Source: Alteribacillus bidgolensis (lineage in GTDB: Bacteria; Bacillota; Bacilli; Bacillales; Marinococcaceae). From it: a DNA stretch of 64,000 nt. A program made the translations under genes and the position numbers. How positions within the stretch are numbered: position 1 is the stretch's first letter; the number at the start of each line of letters is the position of its first letter. Positions 1-8,603 of this stretch are shown here, in pieces. The stretch lies in the NCBI RefSeq assembly GCF_002886255.1, contig NZ_KZ614149.1:2480001-2544000 (forward strand). The letters are read 5' to 3'. The notes beneath the pieces are model-generated. The model saw only the letters and a list, made by a program, of their open reading frames with translations, was not told the DNA's origin and did not search any database.

Positions 1-2969
1 AATTCTTTGTTAAAAGCAGGTTCTTCTGCGAAAGTATCTACTTCCGTTTTTTCTCCATCTACTTCGATTTCTGCTATTCCCTGAGTAACTCCTTCATAAC
101 CAAACCAGCGGATGCCTGTTCCTTTAAAAGTAATTTCTACTTTATCTCCAGCTATGTCGCTAAACGCAGCTGTTCCTTCATGGTGTTCTTCATTCGTGCT
201 TTCCTGCCAGCTTCCTTCAAACTTTGCAGCTGGATGATCCTCATTATAAACACGAGCTTCATCAGCTGGATCTATTACTTTTACTCTCGCCATAGCAGTT
301 ACTTCGTCATTTTCATTATGAATGGTCAGTAGTCCTTCTCCAGCTCCTTCAGCGGTGAATTGTTCCCCGTCTGTCTCTCCCAGGTCCGGGTTGCTGATGG
401 AAGCATAAGCACCCTCTGCACTTCCTTCTTCAGACCAATTGATGGTTTCACCGGATTCTACGGTGATATTTTCTTTTTGGACAGAAGATCCTTCGACTTG
501 GATTGTGCCGATTGCTTGTCCGTCATTACTGGCAAGTTCGATTTCCGTATTTCCATCTGCCGAAATAATCAGTCTGCCGTCTTCATCAACGGATTCCGCA
601 TCCGCGTTACTAGAAGTAAGTTTGGCCGGTTTTCCATCCACTCTTATTTCAAGCGGAACTCCTGCTAGATACTTACCTTCCCATTGGCCGTTTTCTAGCG
701 GTACTTCTTCTCCATATATTTCTACTTCATGATCTCCTTTGATATCAAACGTAAGATCAGCGTATCCATCTAACTGAAGATAGTCAATTAAATGGGCGTA
801 CATATAGTCATCACGTACTTGACCAAACTGTCTCATCACATCAACATTTTCGTGCCATTTTTCCATGCTTTCTGGTTCGTCCCAGCGCTCTATATTTTTC
901 TTCATTTCAGGTTCATACATCGCTTCAAACTCTGAGAGCTTCTCTGTTACTATCTCATCGTCAAAATGAGTGTTCAAATAATGAGCAAATTTGCCGGCAA
1001 ACTGAGCTCGAAACTCTTCATTTTCAAGCAGCGTGCGTAAAAGGAACGTTGCCCAATCTGGGTTAGGCCAGCTGTCATTTCCTTCTTCCGTGGCAAAACC
1101 AAGCGTGTGGTGAGCTGCCGTTTCACTCACACCAGCCAAATCAAAACCAAAATCAAGATCAAACACTGTCCAGCGCCATTTGCCATTTGGCTTTTCCCGC
1201 CAGTATCGGTTATTGTTTGCCGGCCAGTCCGTGTTTCTTACGTAAATCTCAGCGATATTATAATCAATAAAGTTATTAATATCCATTTGTTCTTTAACCT
1301 GTGCATACACTTGCGGGTCCGTTATATCGTTATGTTCCATGTACGAAAGCATTTTTTGATAGTGGCGGTTGTCACCTTCTCTGACATTAGCGTTATTTTC
1401 TAGATATTCAAGATCCTCTTCTAGGATGCCGAATTTATATTCAAAATAATGTTTGTCAATGCGTTCCCTCAGGTTATAAATTCCCCAATACTCTCCATTC
1501 AAGTACAAGTTAGATGATTTAAATGCCTGTTTTTCTACATCAAATCCGGTAATAAGCTCTTGCAAGAAGGCATCCCGAAAGAGCGTGTCATCCCAGTCAT
1601 TACCTGAATTACGGAGGAGAAGCCGATTATATTCACTGTCATCCTCGCTTTCAAAAATAGGATAACTGAATGTATTTTCACTATCATAATCAGAGCGGCC
1701 GTATAAGCGGAATGATTTTTTTGGATAGTAGCGGCTTGTATTGCCGTGAAGTCTCACTCCCGCCTGCTGGTGAATCATGTTCGTGCCGTCCGGCTTGTAC
1801 ATTTCTACGCTCACTTCTCGTTCCCATTGGTCGCCGCTCTGGGCATAGTTCGCCGTTTCTTCAGGATTTTCAGCATCCTCATCGTAATTTGCACCTTTTG
1901 CATAAATGCCATTTGCTTCGCCGAAGAAATCATCTGGGTTTCCTGCGATAGATACAATCGGAAATGTACTCTCTTCTCCAATAATGTACGTATTAGAAAC
2001 CATTTCTCCTGCGTTACCATATTGATCAAAAAATTTCGCTTTGACGACCGTAGTTTCATCCACCTCTATCGGGCCTGTGTATGGTTCGGAATCTTCATTT
2101 GGCTCACTTCCATCTGTGGTGTAGCGTATTGTCCCTGGTTCTTCTTCCATCAGCTGCTCTAATTCAATTGTTTGAGGAGATGGATAAACACCTCCCTCTT
2201 GATTGAAAACAAGTGCAAGCTCAGGTTTATCAATATCCATGTTGTCTACTTGTTCAAACAGCGGAATGAAATCTTTCATATTGACACCTGGATTTCCCTC
2301 TACGTATAGCCGTTCTGTTAGATGAGGGAGCTGAAACACCGGTGAGAAGTCTTGAATGGTATTATGCCGTAAATTAATATCTTCCAATTTATTCAAATTA
2401 GATAATACAGATATATCCTCAATATGGTTATTACGTACATTTAACTTCCTTAATTCCACCATATTTTCTATCGGGGCCAACGACGTAATGTTATTGCCTC
2501 TCACATTTAAATCCTGTAAAGCCGTCATGTGGGCAATGGCTTCTACATCATCAATACCAGTCTCCCTCAAATCAAGGCTTCGCATTCTTTCCATTTGTTC
2601 AAGAGCTGATACATCTTCCACATGATTTCCACGAAGGTTAAGGTCTTCTAAGTATATTAATTCCTTCAGCGGTTCAATATCTTCTATCCGATTTCCTTCT
2701 AAATTTAAATCCCTCACGGTTATTAGTTTTTCTATTCCTTCTAAGGATTCAATCCCGCTATAACTTAGATCGATCGCATCGACTTCTTGTAAATCTTCTT
2801 GTCTAACCGGCCCTTCTGGCTGATCTAACGCTTCCCGGACCGCCGCCTCTAAATTTTCATCTCCAAAATGCACAGTGCTGTCGTCAGCTATGATAAATGC
2901 AATAAAACCAATAACCACTGCGATCGGGATCAGCAGCAATGCTGCTCCTTTTGAATGTTTACGGTTCAA
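1..2969 (-). CDS. CotH-kinase-family surface protein with leucine-rich repeats (partial, C-terminus beyond window edge)
   Basis: About 989 residues are visible and the gene runs off the left edge. A TTG start at 2969 is chosen because a purine-rich GGAAAGGCAGGG lies just upstream and no better in-frame start is seen. Order of parts: a membrane anchor (about residues 9-29, LLLIPIAVVIGFIAF); leucine-rich repeats (about 55-230, units such as LNLEGNRIEDI and LNVRGNNITSL); a chitobiase/Fn3-associated segment (about 250-330, containing RYTTDGSEP); a CotH kinase-like domain (about 337-720) with RLHGNTSR, PKKSFRLYGR and the metal-binding FDLDFGFD; then acidic Ig-like and galactose-binding-like modules (GTGIRWFGYEG). 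CotH proteins are atypical secretory kinases, known from Bacillus spore coats. The LRR and anchor suggest a cell-surface protein here. It is divergent from the VTC and DUF4956 genes, which commonly accompany CotH genes. Substrate unknown. Confidence 0.85.
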   Translation of the reverse strand, partial: MNRKHSKGAALLLIPIAVVIGFIAFIIADDSTVHFGDENLEAAVREALDQPEGPVRQEDLQEVDAIDLSYSGIESLEGIEKLITVRDLNLEGNRIEDIEPLKELIYLEDLNLRGNHVEDVSALEQMERMRSLDLRETGIDDVEAIAHMTALQDLNVRGNNITSLAPIENMVELRKLNVRNNHIEDISVLSNLNKLEDINLRHNTIQDFSPVFQLPHLTERLYVEGNPGVNMKDFIPLFEQVDNMDIDKPELALVFNQEGGVYPSPQTIELEQLMEEEPGTIRYTTDGSEPNEDSEPYTGPIEVDETTVVKAKFFDQYGNAGEMVSNTYIIGEESTFPIVSIAGNPDDFFGEANGIYAKGANYDEDAENPEETANYAQSGDQWEREVSVEMYKPDGTNMIHQQAGVRLHGNTSRYYPKKSFRLYGRSDYDSENTFSYPIFESEDDSEYNRLLLRNSGNDWDDTLFRDAFLQELITGFDVEKQAFKSSNLYLNGEYWGIYNLRERIDKHYFEYKFGILEEDLEYLENNANVREGDNRHYQKMLSYMEHNDITDPQVYAQVKEQMDINNFIDYNIAEIYVRNTDWPANNNRYWREKPNGKWRWTVFDLDFGFDLAGVSETAAHHTLGFATEEGNDSWPNPDWATFLLRTLLENEEFRAQFAGKFAHYLNTHFDDEIVTEKLSEFEAMYEPEMKKNIERWDEPESMEKWHENVDVMRQFGQVRDDYMYAHLIDYLQLDGYADLTFDIKGDHEVEIYGEEVPLENGQWEGKYLAGVPLEIRVDGKPAKLTSSNADAESVDEDGRLIISADGNTEIELASNDGQAIGTIQVEGSSVQKENITVESGETINWSEEGSAEGAYASISNPDLGETDGEQFTAEGAGEGLLTIHNENDEVTAMARVKVIDPADEARVYNEDHPAAKFEGSWQESTNEEHHEGTAAFSDIAGDKVEITFKGTGIRWFGYEGVTQGIAEIEVDGEKTEVDTFAEEPAFNKE

Positions 2970-3001
2970 AATGCGGTCCCTGCCTTTCCTTTTCTATGGC
3001 G

Positions 3002-3066
3002 TATACTTTGATCCTTTAACAAAGTTAAAACTTTCCTAAAATATTAGAAAAACTTGGCTTATCACC
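3002..3066 (+). repeat. Two-hairpin dispersed repeat, copy 1 (partial)
   Basis: This copy shows the second module (ATACTTTGATCC, TTAAC-AAA-GTTAA, then a diverged right arm TTTCCTAAAATAT) joined to the left arm of the first module (TTAGAAAAACTTGGCTT). The family consensus is a first hairpin with arms TTAGAAAAACTTGGCTTGCCGC and a mirrored GGCGGAAGACGTAGTTTTTCT, then a second hairpin ATACTTTGATCCTTTAAC/GTTAAAATTTCCTAAAGTAT. The rest of the 2970-3432 gap holds the divergent promoter region of the CotH and VTC genes; I see no other clear element in it. Confidence 0.75.
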
Positions 3067-3432
3067 ATGTAAAGGATGCTGCCTAAAAACGCCGCGTCCA
3101 TCTGCAACGGAGGCATTAGTATATCCTGTACGTTGAATGCCGAAGTTTTGCTTCTTGTTTACCACTAAAATCTTTTGACTTTCTTAACAATGGAACAAAC
3201 TATATTATAGCAGACTACATCATCTTCAAACAGAGTCGTTTCAGCAAAGCAAAGACGCTTCATTATGCACTTCCTAAAAATTTAAAAATGTGAATCATAT
3301 ACCATGTCACTATCGATTTATACATGATATAATTTTAATATTGTAAAGCTTTTGTTAATGTTTTGTTAATTATGTAAATAGGAATACCGATATAAACGCA
3401 GTAAAGGTTTACTAAAAGGATGGTGAAGGAAG

Positions 3433-4212
3433 ATGCTTTCAAATGAAATTTTTCAGAGGTATGAATTAAAGTATCTTATCCCATTTGAAAAATACCAGGA
3501 AATTGCAAAACAACTCACGGCAAATGGTAAATTGCGCTACGACAAATTCGGTGATGGATTTGGCTGTTACAATATTGTAAGTCTTTATTTTGATTCCGAT
3601 GATAAGAAAATTTATTATGAAACCCGCAATAAATTAAGATTCCGCCAGAAGCTTCGTCTCCGTATTTATGATGATGCCACCATAAACAGCCCTTCCTTTT
3701 TGGAAATTAAACAAAAGTTTAACAAGGTGGTTAATAAGCGCAGAACCAAAATAAAATTAGCAGACGCCTATGAATATTTGAAATATGGTAATCAACAAGG
3801 TGATTTACGAGATTATGAACCTTCTAACCCGCAGATTATGAACGAAGTAGAATCATTTCGCAGCTTGTACGAATTAAAGCCGCGAGTGGTGGTAAGCTAT
3901 GACCGCCAGGCTTTTCACGGTGTAGAAGATTCTGATCTGCGCGTAACCTTTGATTATAATTTGATGGCACGGGATAATAACCTTCACATTGAGGACGGTC
4001 CGGGGAGCACTTATTTTGTTAATCCTAACTTAGTCGTTATGGAAGTCAAAGTTTCACAAAGTGTTCCTTTTTGGCTGTCAAGAATGCTAAGTGAATTTGA
4101 ATGTCCGCGGCGCAGTGTTTCTAAATTCTGTACCAGTATTGATCTCATGGAAGAAATGCAGCAGTCCCGCGAGCAATCTGTAAATGAAAACCTTAAGTCT
4201 TTAATTGTGTAA
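3433..4212 (+). CDS. VTC-domain polyphosphate polymerase-like protein
   Basis: 259 residues. ATG start, with AAGGATGGTGAAGGAAG upstream. The protein matches the VTC domain of the triphosphate tunnel metalloenzyme fold: RYELKYLIP near the N-terminus, YFDSDD, the basic strands KLRLRIY and EIKQKFNKVVNKRR, then RVVVSYDRQAF and a late VMEVKVS strand that supplies acidic metal-binding residues. In yeast the VTC4 domain makes polyphosphate from ATP; bacterial single-domain homologues are usually annotated as polyphosphate polymerase-domain proteins, mostly without direct proof. There are no membrane segments, so it should be cytoplasmic. It lies 350 bp upstream of a DUF4956 membrane protein and divergent from a CotH kinase, so the three probably act together at the membrane (inference). 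Confidence 0.88.
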   Translation: MLSNEIFQRYELKYLIPFEKYQEIAKQLTANGKLRYDKFGDGFGCYNIVSLYFDSDDKKIYYETRNKLRFRQKLRLRIYDDATINSPSFLEIKQKFNKVVNKRRTKIKLADAYEYLKYGNQQGDLRDYEPSNPQIMNEVESFRSLYELKPRVVVSYDRQAFHGVEDSDLRVTFDYNLMARDNNLHIEDGPGSTYFVNPNLVVMEVKVSQSVPFWLSRMLSEFECPRRSVSKFCTSIDLMEEMQQSREQSVNENLKSLIV

Positions 4213-4564
4213 AAGCTCTTACTGCCATAAAGGATATTGCCAGAAACGCTTTCAAAACCTATAATGAAAAATGGAATAAAAATTCTTGTATACGGTCAGA
4301 CCCTTGCGGCAGCTAAGTGATTTATAAACTGATGATGCTATTACAAATACTCAGTTTGCAAATGCCACGTCATATACGTTTAATGATGGTCATAATGATT
4401 ATACTTTTTGAACAGTATCAAACGGGGTTGTTTCAAAAGCTGAATCGGAGGGAAAATGCTACCCATTCCTCTCCGCCGACTTCTTTTGAGACAGCCTCCT
4501 CCTTTTGTGTAAAGAATGAACCAATGTTAACAATATTTCACGGATTTTTTAGAGGAGAATTCTC
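4213..4564 (+). other. Intergenic stretch with possible gene relics and an IS-end-like palindrome
   Basis: No intact gene is seen. Two short open frames look protein-like but have no start: about 4211-4312 (contains NAFKTYNEKWNKN) and 4330-4410 (contains TNTQFANATSYTFNDG, then stop). They may be relics of a gene that once stood between the VTC and DUF4956 genes. At 4424-4499 imperfect inverted ends GGGGTTGTTTCAAAAG and CTTTTGAGACAGCCTCC enclose a TCGGAGGG/CCTCTCCGCCGA stem. These ends resemble IS1182-type transposon termini or a strong terminator hairpin. The AGAGGAG just before 4565 is the ribosome binding site of the next gene. Confidence 0.45.
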
Positions 4565-5245
4565 ATGAATCAATTTATGAATGAAATTCGCGATTTTTCA
4601 GATTTAACCACCAGAGCAGTAGTGTTAGAAGGCCTTGCTGCTATTGGGCTTAGTTTTATACTTAGTTTGATCATTACCTTTTTGTATAAAAAAACACATA
4701 AAAGCGGACGCTACTCTCAATCCTTTGTGCATACGATTATCATTATGTCCGTTGTTGTCGCCATTATTATGATTGTTATCGGCAATAACATCGCCGTTGC
4801 TTTCGGTCTAGTTGGTGCCTTCTCTATTATACGCTTTAGAAGTGCGATGAGTGATCCAAAGGATATTGCGTTTATCTTTTTTGGCATGGCAGCCGGTATT
4901 TCCTGCGGACTCGGCTTTTATGCACTGGCGGTTATGTTTACTATTGTTTTATCGATATTAATTTATGTTTTATTTGTATTCGACTATGGCGGAATCAAAG
5001 GGTCATACAAATCTTTAAAAATAACGATTCCGGAGAACATGCATTATGAAAACGTATTTGATGATATTTTTGAAGAATACTTAGAATATCATCAACTGAA
5101 CATGGTAGAAACGACGAACCTCGGTACCATGTATCAACTCACTTACTTGATTGCCAAAAAAGAAGGAATCAGCGACAAAGATTTAATGGATGCGATCCGA
5201 GAAAGAAACTCCAATCTTAAAGTTGCCGTTGGTATGGTAAACTAA
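4565..5245 (+). CDS. DUF4956 family integral membrane protein
   Basis: 226 residues, ATG with AGAGGAGAATTCTC upstream. Four or so hydrophobic segments lie in the first 145 residues (for example LEGLAAIGLSFILSLIITF and IIIMSVVVAIIMIVIG). They are followed by the family signature AFGLVGAFSIIRFRSAMSDP around residues 82-100, which resembles the MgtC-type membrane motif. The C-terminal 80 residues are soluble and probably cytoplasmic. DUF4956 proteins are repeatedly found beside VTC-domain and CotH genes; their biochemical role is not established. A rho-independent terminator should follow, but it is split by an insertion sequence. Confidence 0.88.
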   Translation: MNQFMNEIRDFSDLTTRAVVLEGLAAIGLSFILSLIITFLYKKTHKSGRYSQSFVHTIIIMSVVVAIIMIVIGNNIAVAFGLVGAFSIIRFRSAMSDPKDIAFIFFGMAAGISCGLGFYALAVMFTIVLSILIYVLFVFDYGGIKGSYKSLKITIPENMHYENVFDDIFEEYLEYHQLNMVETTNLGTMYQLTYLIAKKEGISDKDLMDAIRERNSNLKVAVGMVN

Positions 5246-5266
5246 CTAGAAAAGAACCGTCAGAAA

Positions 5267-5937
5267 TGTACTGCACCCCAAAAGTTAGAGTAAAATCTAA
5301 CTTTTGGGGTGTTTCTTTATGGCTAAATATAGTGAACAATTTAAGTTAATGGTAGTAAGAGAATATCAAGAGGGTTATTTGGGATATGACATGTTGGCTA
5401 AGAAGCATTGCATGACAAACAGTTCACCAATTAAAAGGTGGGTGAAACTATACGAGAAATTTGGGATAGAAGGATTAAAAAGGATACGACAAAAGAAAGT
5501 TTATTCTGTTCAATTCAAGCTGGATGTATTAAGCTTTATGAAGAGAACAGGTTCTTCAGAAACGGAAACAGCCCTTTAGTTTGGTATAACAAACCCTCCA
5601 ATGATAAGTTCATGGCTCAAGGGTGGCATTATCAACATAGAAGTTGGGTTAAGACACTAAAGAAAAATAATGTGTTTCAGAGTATGTCGCGGAAAGGTAA
5701 CTGTATAGATAATTCTCCTATGGAGAACTTCTTCGGTCTATTAAAACAAGAGATGTATCACGGTGAGGCACGATCCTCATATGAAGATTTAAAAAAGAAA
5801 ATTGAAGAACAATATCGATTATTATAATAACAAGCGTATAAAGCAAAAATTGACAGGTATGAGTCCAGTTCAATACCGGATTCATACTTGCCAATTAGCT
5901 GCTTAATATAAAACTCTAACTTTTGGGGGTCACCTCA
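5267..5937 (+). mobile_element. Degenerate IS3-family (IS150-like) insertion sequence
   Basis: The ends are inverted repeats: CCCCAAAAGTTAGAG on the left and CTCTAACTTTTGGGGG on the right. Possible target duplications AAA (5264-5266 and 5938-5940) flank them. The inside encodes a helix-turn-helix OrfA-like N-terminus and the last part of an OrfB integrase core, joined by a large internal deletion. The left-end inverted repeat also forms a perfect hairpin with CTAACTTTTGGGGTG at 5298-5312. The element is about 670 bp against roughly 1.3-1.5 kb for intact IS150-group elements, so it is non-autonomous. Confidence 0.85.
5319..5827 (+). pseudogene. Transposase remnant (OrfA N-terminus joined to OrfB C-terminus)
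   Basis: The first frame (5319-5579) begins MAKYSEQFKLMVVREYQEG, a typical IS3-family OrfA helix-turn-helix. A TAG stop at 5577 interrupts it, yet the same frame continues with FGITNPPMISSWLKGG, so a point mutation killed it. After about 5640 the sequence becomes the end of an OrfB DDE integrase: SMSRKGNCIDNSPMENFFG, which carries the catalytic glutamate region, then LKQEMYHG. A decayed GMSPVQYR tail ends near 5908. The first two catalytic aspartates of OrfB are absent, so the transposase is inactive. Confidence 0.85.
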
Positions 5938-6190
5938 AAAAACGGTTCTTTTTTATATGTTTCATAGTATTTTTGGCAACGACTTCATATTATCGGCTTG
6001 TTAACTAACCGAACTTCTACTAAAAATGTACACCCTGACGCCTAGGAAGTGACGTTTTGGTCGGAGGAGTGTGTTATTTCGTTGAAAAAAGTACAACTCA
6101 GTGCGGTACGCGGCATTCGTATGTCACGTACGTTCACTCCACAGTTCAGCTTATACTGTTTACCAATAAAACCTATGCTTTCTTAACAGC

Positions 6191-6236
6191 GAAAAAAAAC
6201 CTGATTTTGGGACACCCCCGAAATCAGGCTTTTTTT
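6191..6236 (-). terminator. Bidirectional-looking terminator after galU
   Basis: The stem CCTGATTT/AAATCAGG (6200-6207 and 6221-6228) is flanked by an A tract on the left and a T tract on the right, so it could stop transcription from either side. It lies directly beyond the galU stop codon. Between 5955 and 6190 I see no gene. Confidence 0.85.
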
Positions 6237-6237
6237 G

Positions 6238-7122
6238 TTACTTCCTTGTATGGGCTTCTAAGGATTCTTTCAAATATGCTTCCAGTGGTTCTTTTAAATC
6301 GTCACGGTGTAGGGCAAAGTCAAGGGTAGCTTTAATAAAACCAAACTTATCGCCCACGTCGTAGCGGACACCGCCGAATTGATAAGCCAGCACAGCTTGC
6401 TTTTGATTTAATTCTTTAATCGCATCTGTTAATTGAATTTCGTTGCCTGAGCCTGGCGGAAGCTGTTGTAAAATCTCAAAGATTTCCGGACGCAGCACAT
6501 AACGGCCCATAATCGCATAGTTAGAAGGTGCTTCTTCTAGCGGAGGTTTTTCTTTTAAATCCTCAAGATGCAGAACACCTTCCTCTATTTCTTGTCCTTT
6601 TGGCTCCACAATTCCGTACTTTGAAACATCTTCATCTGGCACCTGCTGCACCCCTACTACAGAAGAGTGATACCGCTCAAACGTTTCAATCAGCTGCCTT
6701 AAGCATGGTTTTTCTGATTTTACTATATCGTCCCCAAGCAGTACCGCAAACGGTTCATTTCCCACAAAGCTGCTTGCACAAGCAATGGCATGTCCTAACC
6801 CTTTTGGTTCTTTCTGCCGAATATAATGGATGTTTGCCATGTTTGAAATGGCTTGTACTTCTTCGAGCTGTGACCATTTTTTCTTTTTAGACAATGTTTC
6901 TTCTAATTCATATGACTTGTCAAAATGGTCTTCGATCGCACGTTTACCGCGCCCGCTGACAATAATAATATCCTCAATACCAGATTCAATTGCTTCCTCG
7001 ACAATATATTGAATCGTCGGCTTATCTACAATGGGAAGCATTTCTTTCGGCTGAGCCTTTGTTGCTGGTAAAAATCTTGTTCCAAGCCCTGCTGCTGGTA
7101 TAATTGCTTTTTTTACTTTCAC
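6238..7122 (-). CDS. galU: UTP--glucose-1-phosphate uridylyltransferase
   Basis: 294 residues, GTG start with GGGGAGTGA upstream. The enzyme makes UDP-glucose from glucose 1-phosphate and UTP in the cytoplasm, for cell-envelope polymers and glycolipids. The N-terminal nucleotide-binding signature KAIIPAAGLGTRFLPATKA and PKEMLPIVDKP are intact. Further landmarks are VLLGDDIV, EPKGQEIEEG, NYAIMGRYVL and the C-terminal GVRYDVGDKFGF. Length and order match GalU/GtaB of Bacillus. It stands alone with its own terminator and is followed upstream, 22 bp away, by the SLH-protein stop codon, so the two may be cotranscribed. A galE lies 23 kb away. Confidence 0.95.
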   Translation of the reverse strand: MKVKKAIIPAAGLGTRFLPATKAQPKEMLPIVDKPTIQYIVEEAIESGIEDIIIVSGRGKRAIEDHFDKSYELEETLSKKKKWSQLEEVQAISNMANIHYIRQKEPKGLGHAIACASSFVGNEPFAVLLGDDIVKSEKPCLRQLIETFERYHSSVVGVQQVPDEDVSKYGIVEPKGQEIEEGVLHLEDLKEKPPLEEAPSNYAIMGRYVLRPEIFEILQQLPPGSGNEIQLTDAIKELNQKQAVLAYQFGGVRYDVGDKFGFIKATLDFALHRDDLKEPLEAYLKESLEAHTRK

Positions 7123-7144
7123 AAAGATTCACTCCCCGTTTCGT

Positions 7145-8182
7145 TTACTCTTCCTGTTCGTCCCACAACATAAATATATCACTAGGACGAGGATTGATTT
7201 CTATTTCTCCAAGCTGCTGAACTTCTTCTGTTTGTTCTGCCTGTTTTAATGCATTAAATATATCATCTGCTGAAAGCGGAGCTCCGAGTGCTTCTGCAGC
7301 CTTAGAAGCTAGTTCAAAATTAGACTCGGTTGTCCGTGATATGACATATTCCCTGCGCTCTCCTTGATAAGCTTGAAATAAATGATAGTATTCAGGATCT
7401 GCGGTTGCAAAACTGCTGTTGTCACGTGCATACAGGGTTACTCCTGCTTCACTATACAACGAACGGACTTTTTCTGTGTAAACATTTGAACCTTCTGGTG
7501 TCATATCTAGTAATATTTCACCCCGCCATTGCGTGAATTGACTGTCATGCAGGCGTTTGAGGAACACTGCTGCCTGGGCGCGAGTCAATTTGCCATTGAC
7601 ATCATAACGTTCAGTTTGTGTGCTTCCGTCTTGTCGTCCTGTCGTCAAGTCTTCTTTAAACATCCATGCTACAGATTTCTCTAAGCCTGGTTCCTGGCCT
7701 TGAGAATGAGCAAGCGCCTGGCTGATAATACCGCGGGTCACTTCTCTGTTTTTAACCGAATCATTACGCAAACCAGGCATTCTTAACAAAGAATTAGAGA
7801 GCGCTTGATAGGATGGCTGAGACCAATGGCTGTTTTCTCCTTCGCTAGTTTCAAGGTTAAAATACCGCTGAAGGATGGTCACAAACTGAGCCTCCGTCAT
7901 TTCATCTCCCGGCCCGAAGCTGCCATCTTTATAACCGGTCATCAGTCCGGATTCATCTGCCCAGGTTATTTCTTCATAGGCCCAGTACCTTTCATTGACA
8001 TCTGGAAAGCCAGCGGATTGAGCATTTGCCTTACTAGGCTCGAATGACCCTATATGAAAGTCAGCTTCACTTATGTACAATAAAGAACTTACGGTCATAG
8101 CTGCGATTGCCATTTTACAAAACGATAGTACAATACTGCGGCTGTTAGTATTCGTAATGCTGTTAAATCTTCGGTTTAAGAT
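7145..8182 (-). CDS. S-layer-homology (SLH) domain exported protein; start codon uncertain
   Basis: About 345 residues if translated from 8182, 322 from the ATG at 8113. Two SLH-like stretches occur: FPDVNERYWAYEEI...GYKDGSFGPGDEMT, and a later one ending KLTRAQAAVFLKRL. SLH domains bind secondary cell-wall polymers, so this is probably a wall-associated protein. The C-terminal 150 residues have no recognised domain. The ATG at 8113 lies inside a hydrophobic segment and leaves no basic n-region. The only strong ribosome binding site (AGGAGGTGG, 8191-8199) precedes an in-frame ATC codon at 8182, which would give LNRRF... followed by a proper signal peptide. No in-frame ATG, GTG or TTG lies there. 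Either a non-canonical start is used or the sequence carries an error. Confidence 0.7.
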   Translation of the reverse strand: MLNRRFNSITNTNSRSIVLSFCKMAIAAMTVSSLLYISEADFHIGSFEPSKANAQSAGFPDVNERYWAYEEITWADESGLMTGYKDGSFGPGDEMTEAQFVTILQRYFNLETSEGENSHWSQPSYQALSNSLLRMPGLRNDSVKNREVTRGIISQALAHSQGQEPGLEKSVAWMFKEDLTTGRQDGSTQTERYDVNGKLTRAQAAVFLKRLHDSQFTQWRGEILLDMTPEGSNVYTEKVRSLYSEAGVTLYARDNSSFATADPEYYHLFQAYQGERREYVISRTTESNFELASKAAEALGAPLSADDIFNALKQAEQTEEVQQLGEIEINPRPSDIFMLWDEQEE

Positions 8183-8603
8183 TGTTTCCCCACCTCCTAA
8201 AAGCTGTAATCCTTTTTCATTATATCGTTTCTAGCATTGCGCTTGCTACCTTCACAGAAAAAAAGTCGAGCAATGTTTCGGATCTTCCCGATTTACGGCC
8301 AAATATCCCAGACAATTCCCATAAAGCTTATGAAAGATGATCATTCCTGGGCTTTTCACATTATGGGATTTTGGGGAGGGCCTGGCCCCTCATAAAATTG
8401 TAAAAAAAAAGTAGTGATTTTATCCTATTTATCTGGTATATTTAGGTTACTCCATTCCGAAAGGAGGACCGTTAACGTTTTACTGCCTAATCTTTTGTAA
8501 GCTAACCCCCTAAGCTTACAGCCCCCTCTTATTAACTTTACCTCCCATCTTATGATGGGTCTTCTCATTGTCTTGTTTATCATCCTAAAGGTGGTGTTAA
8601 AGC
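8183..8603. other. Intergenic region with two palindromes upstream of the RAYT-like gene
   Basis: Two inverted repeats stand out: TGTAAGCT/AGCTTACA (8496-8503 and 8513-8520, 9-nt loop) and CCCATC/GATGGG (8544-8559). A further AAAGGAGG at 8460 is not followed by an open frame. A GGGGAGGGCCTGGCCCCTC palindrome lies near 8373-8391. RAYT proteins act on REP palindromes next to their genes, so these hairpins could be relatives of such sites, but only single copies were seen here. Confidence 0.45.

Larger units (their letters stand above)
5249..5954 (+). terminator. Rho-independent terminator split by an insertion sequence
   Basis: The left arm AAAAGAACCGT (5250-5260) and right arm ACGGTTCTTTTTT (5942-5954) are exact complements, but about 680 bp of IS sequence lies between them. 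Removing the IS and one copy of the AAA target duplication rebuilds a compact hairpin with a U tract, as expected directly after the DUF4956 stop codon. Confidence 0.75.
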
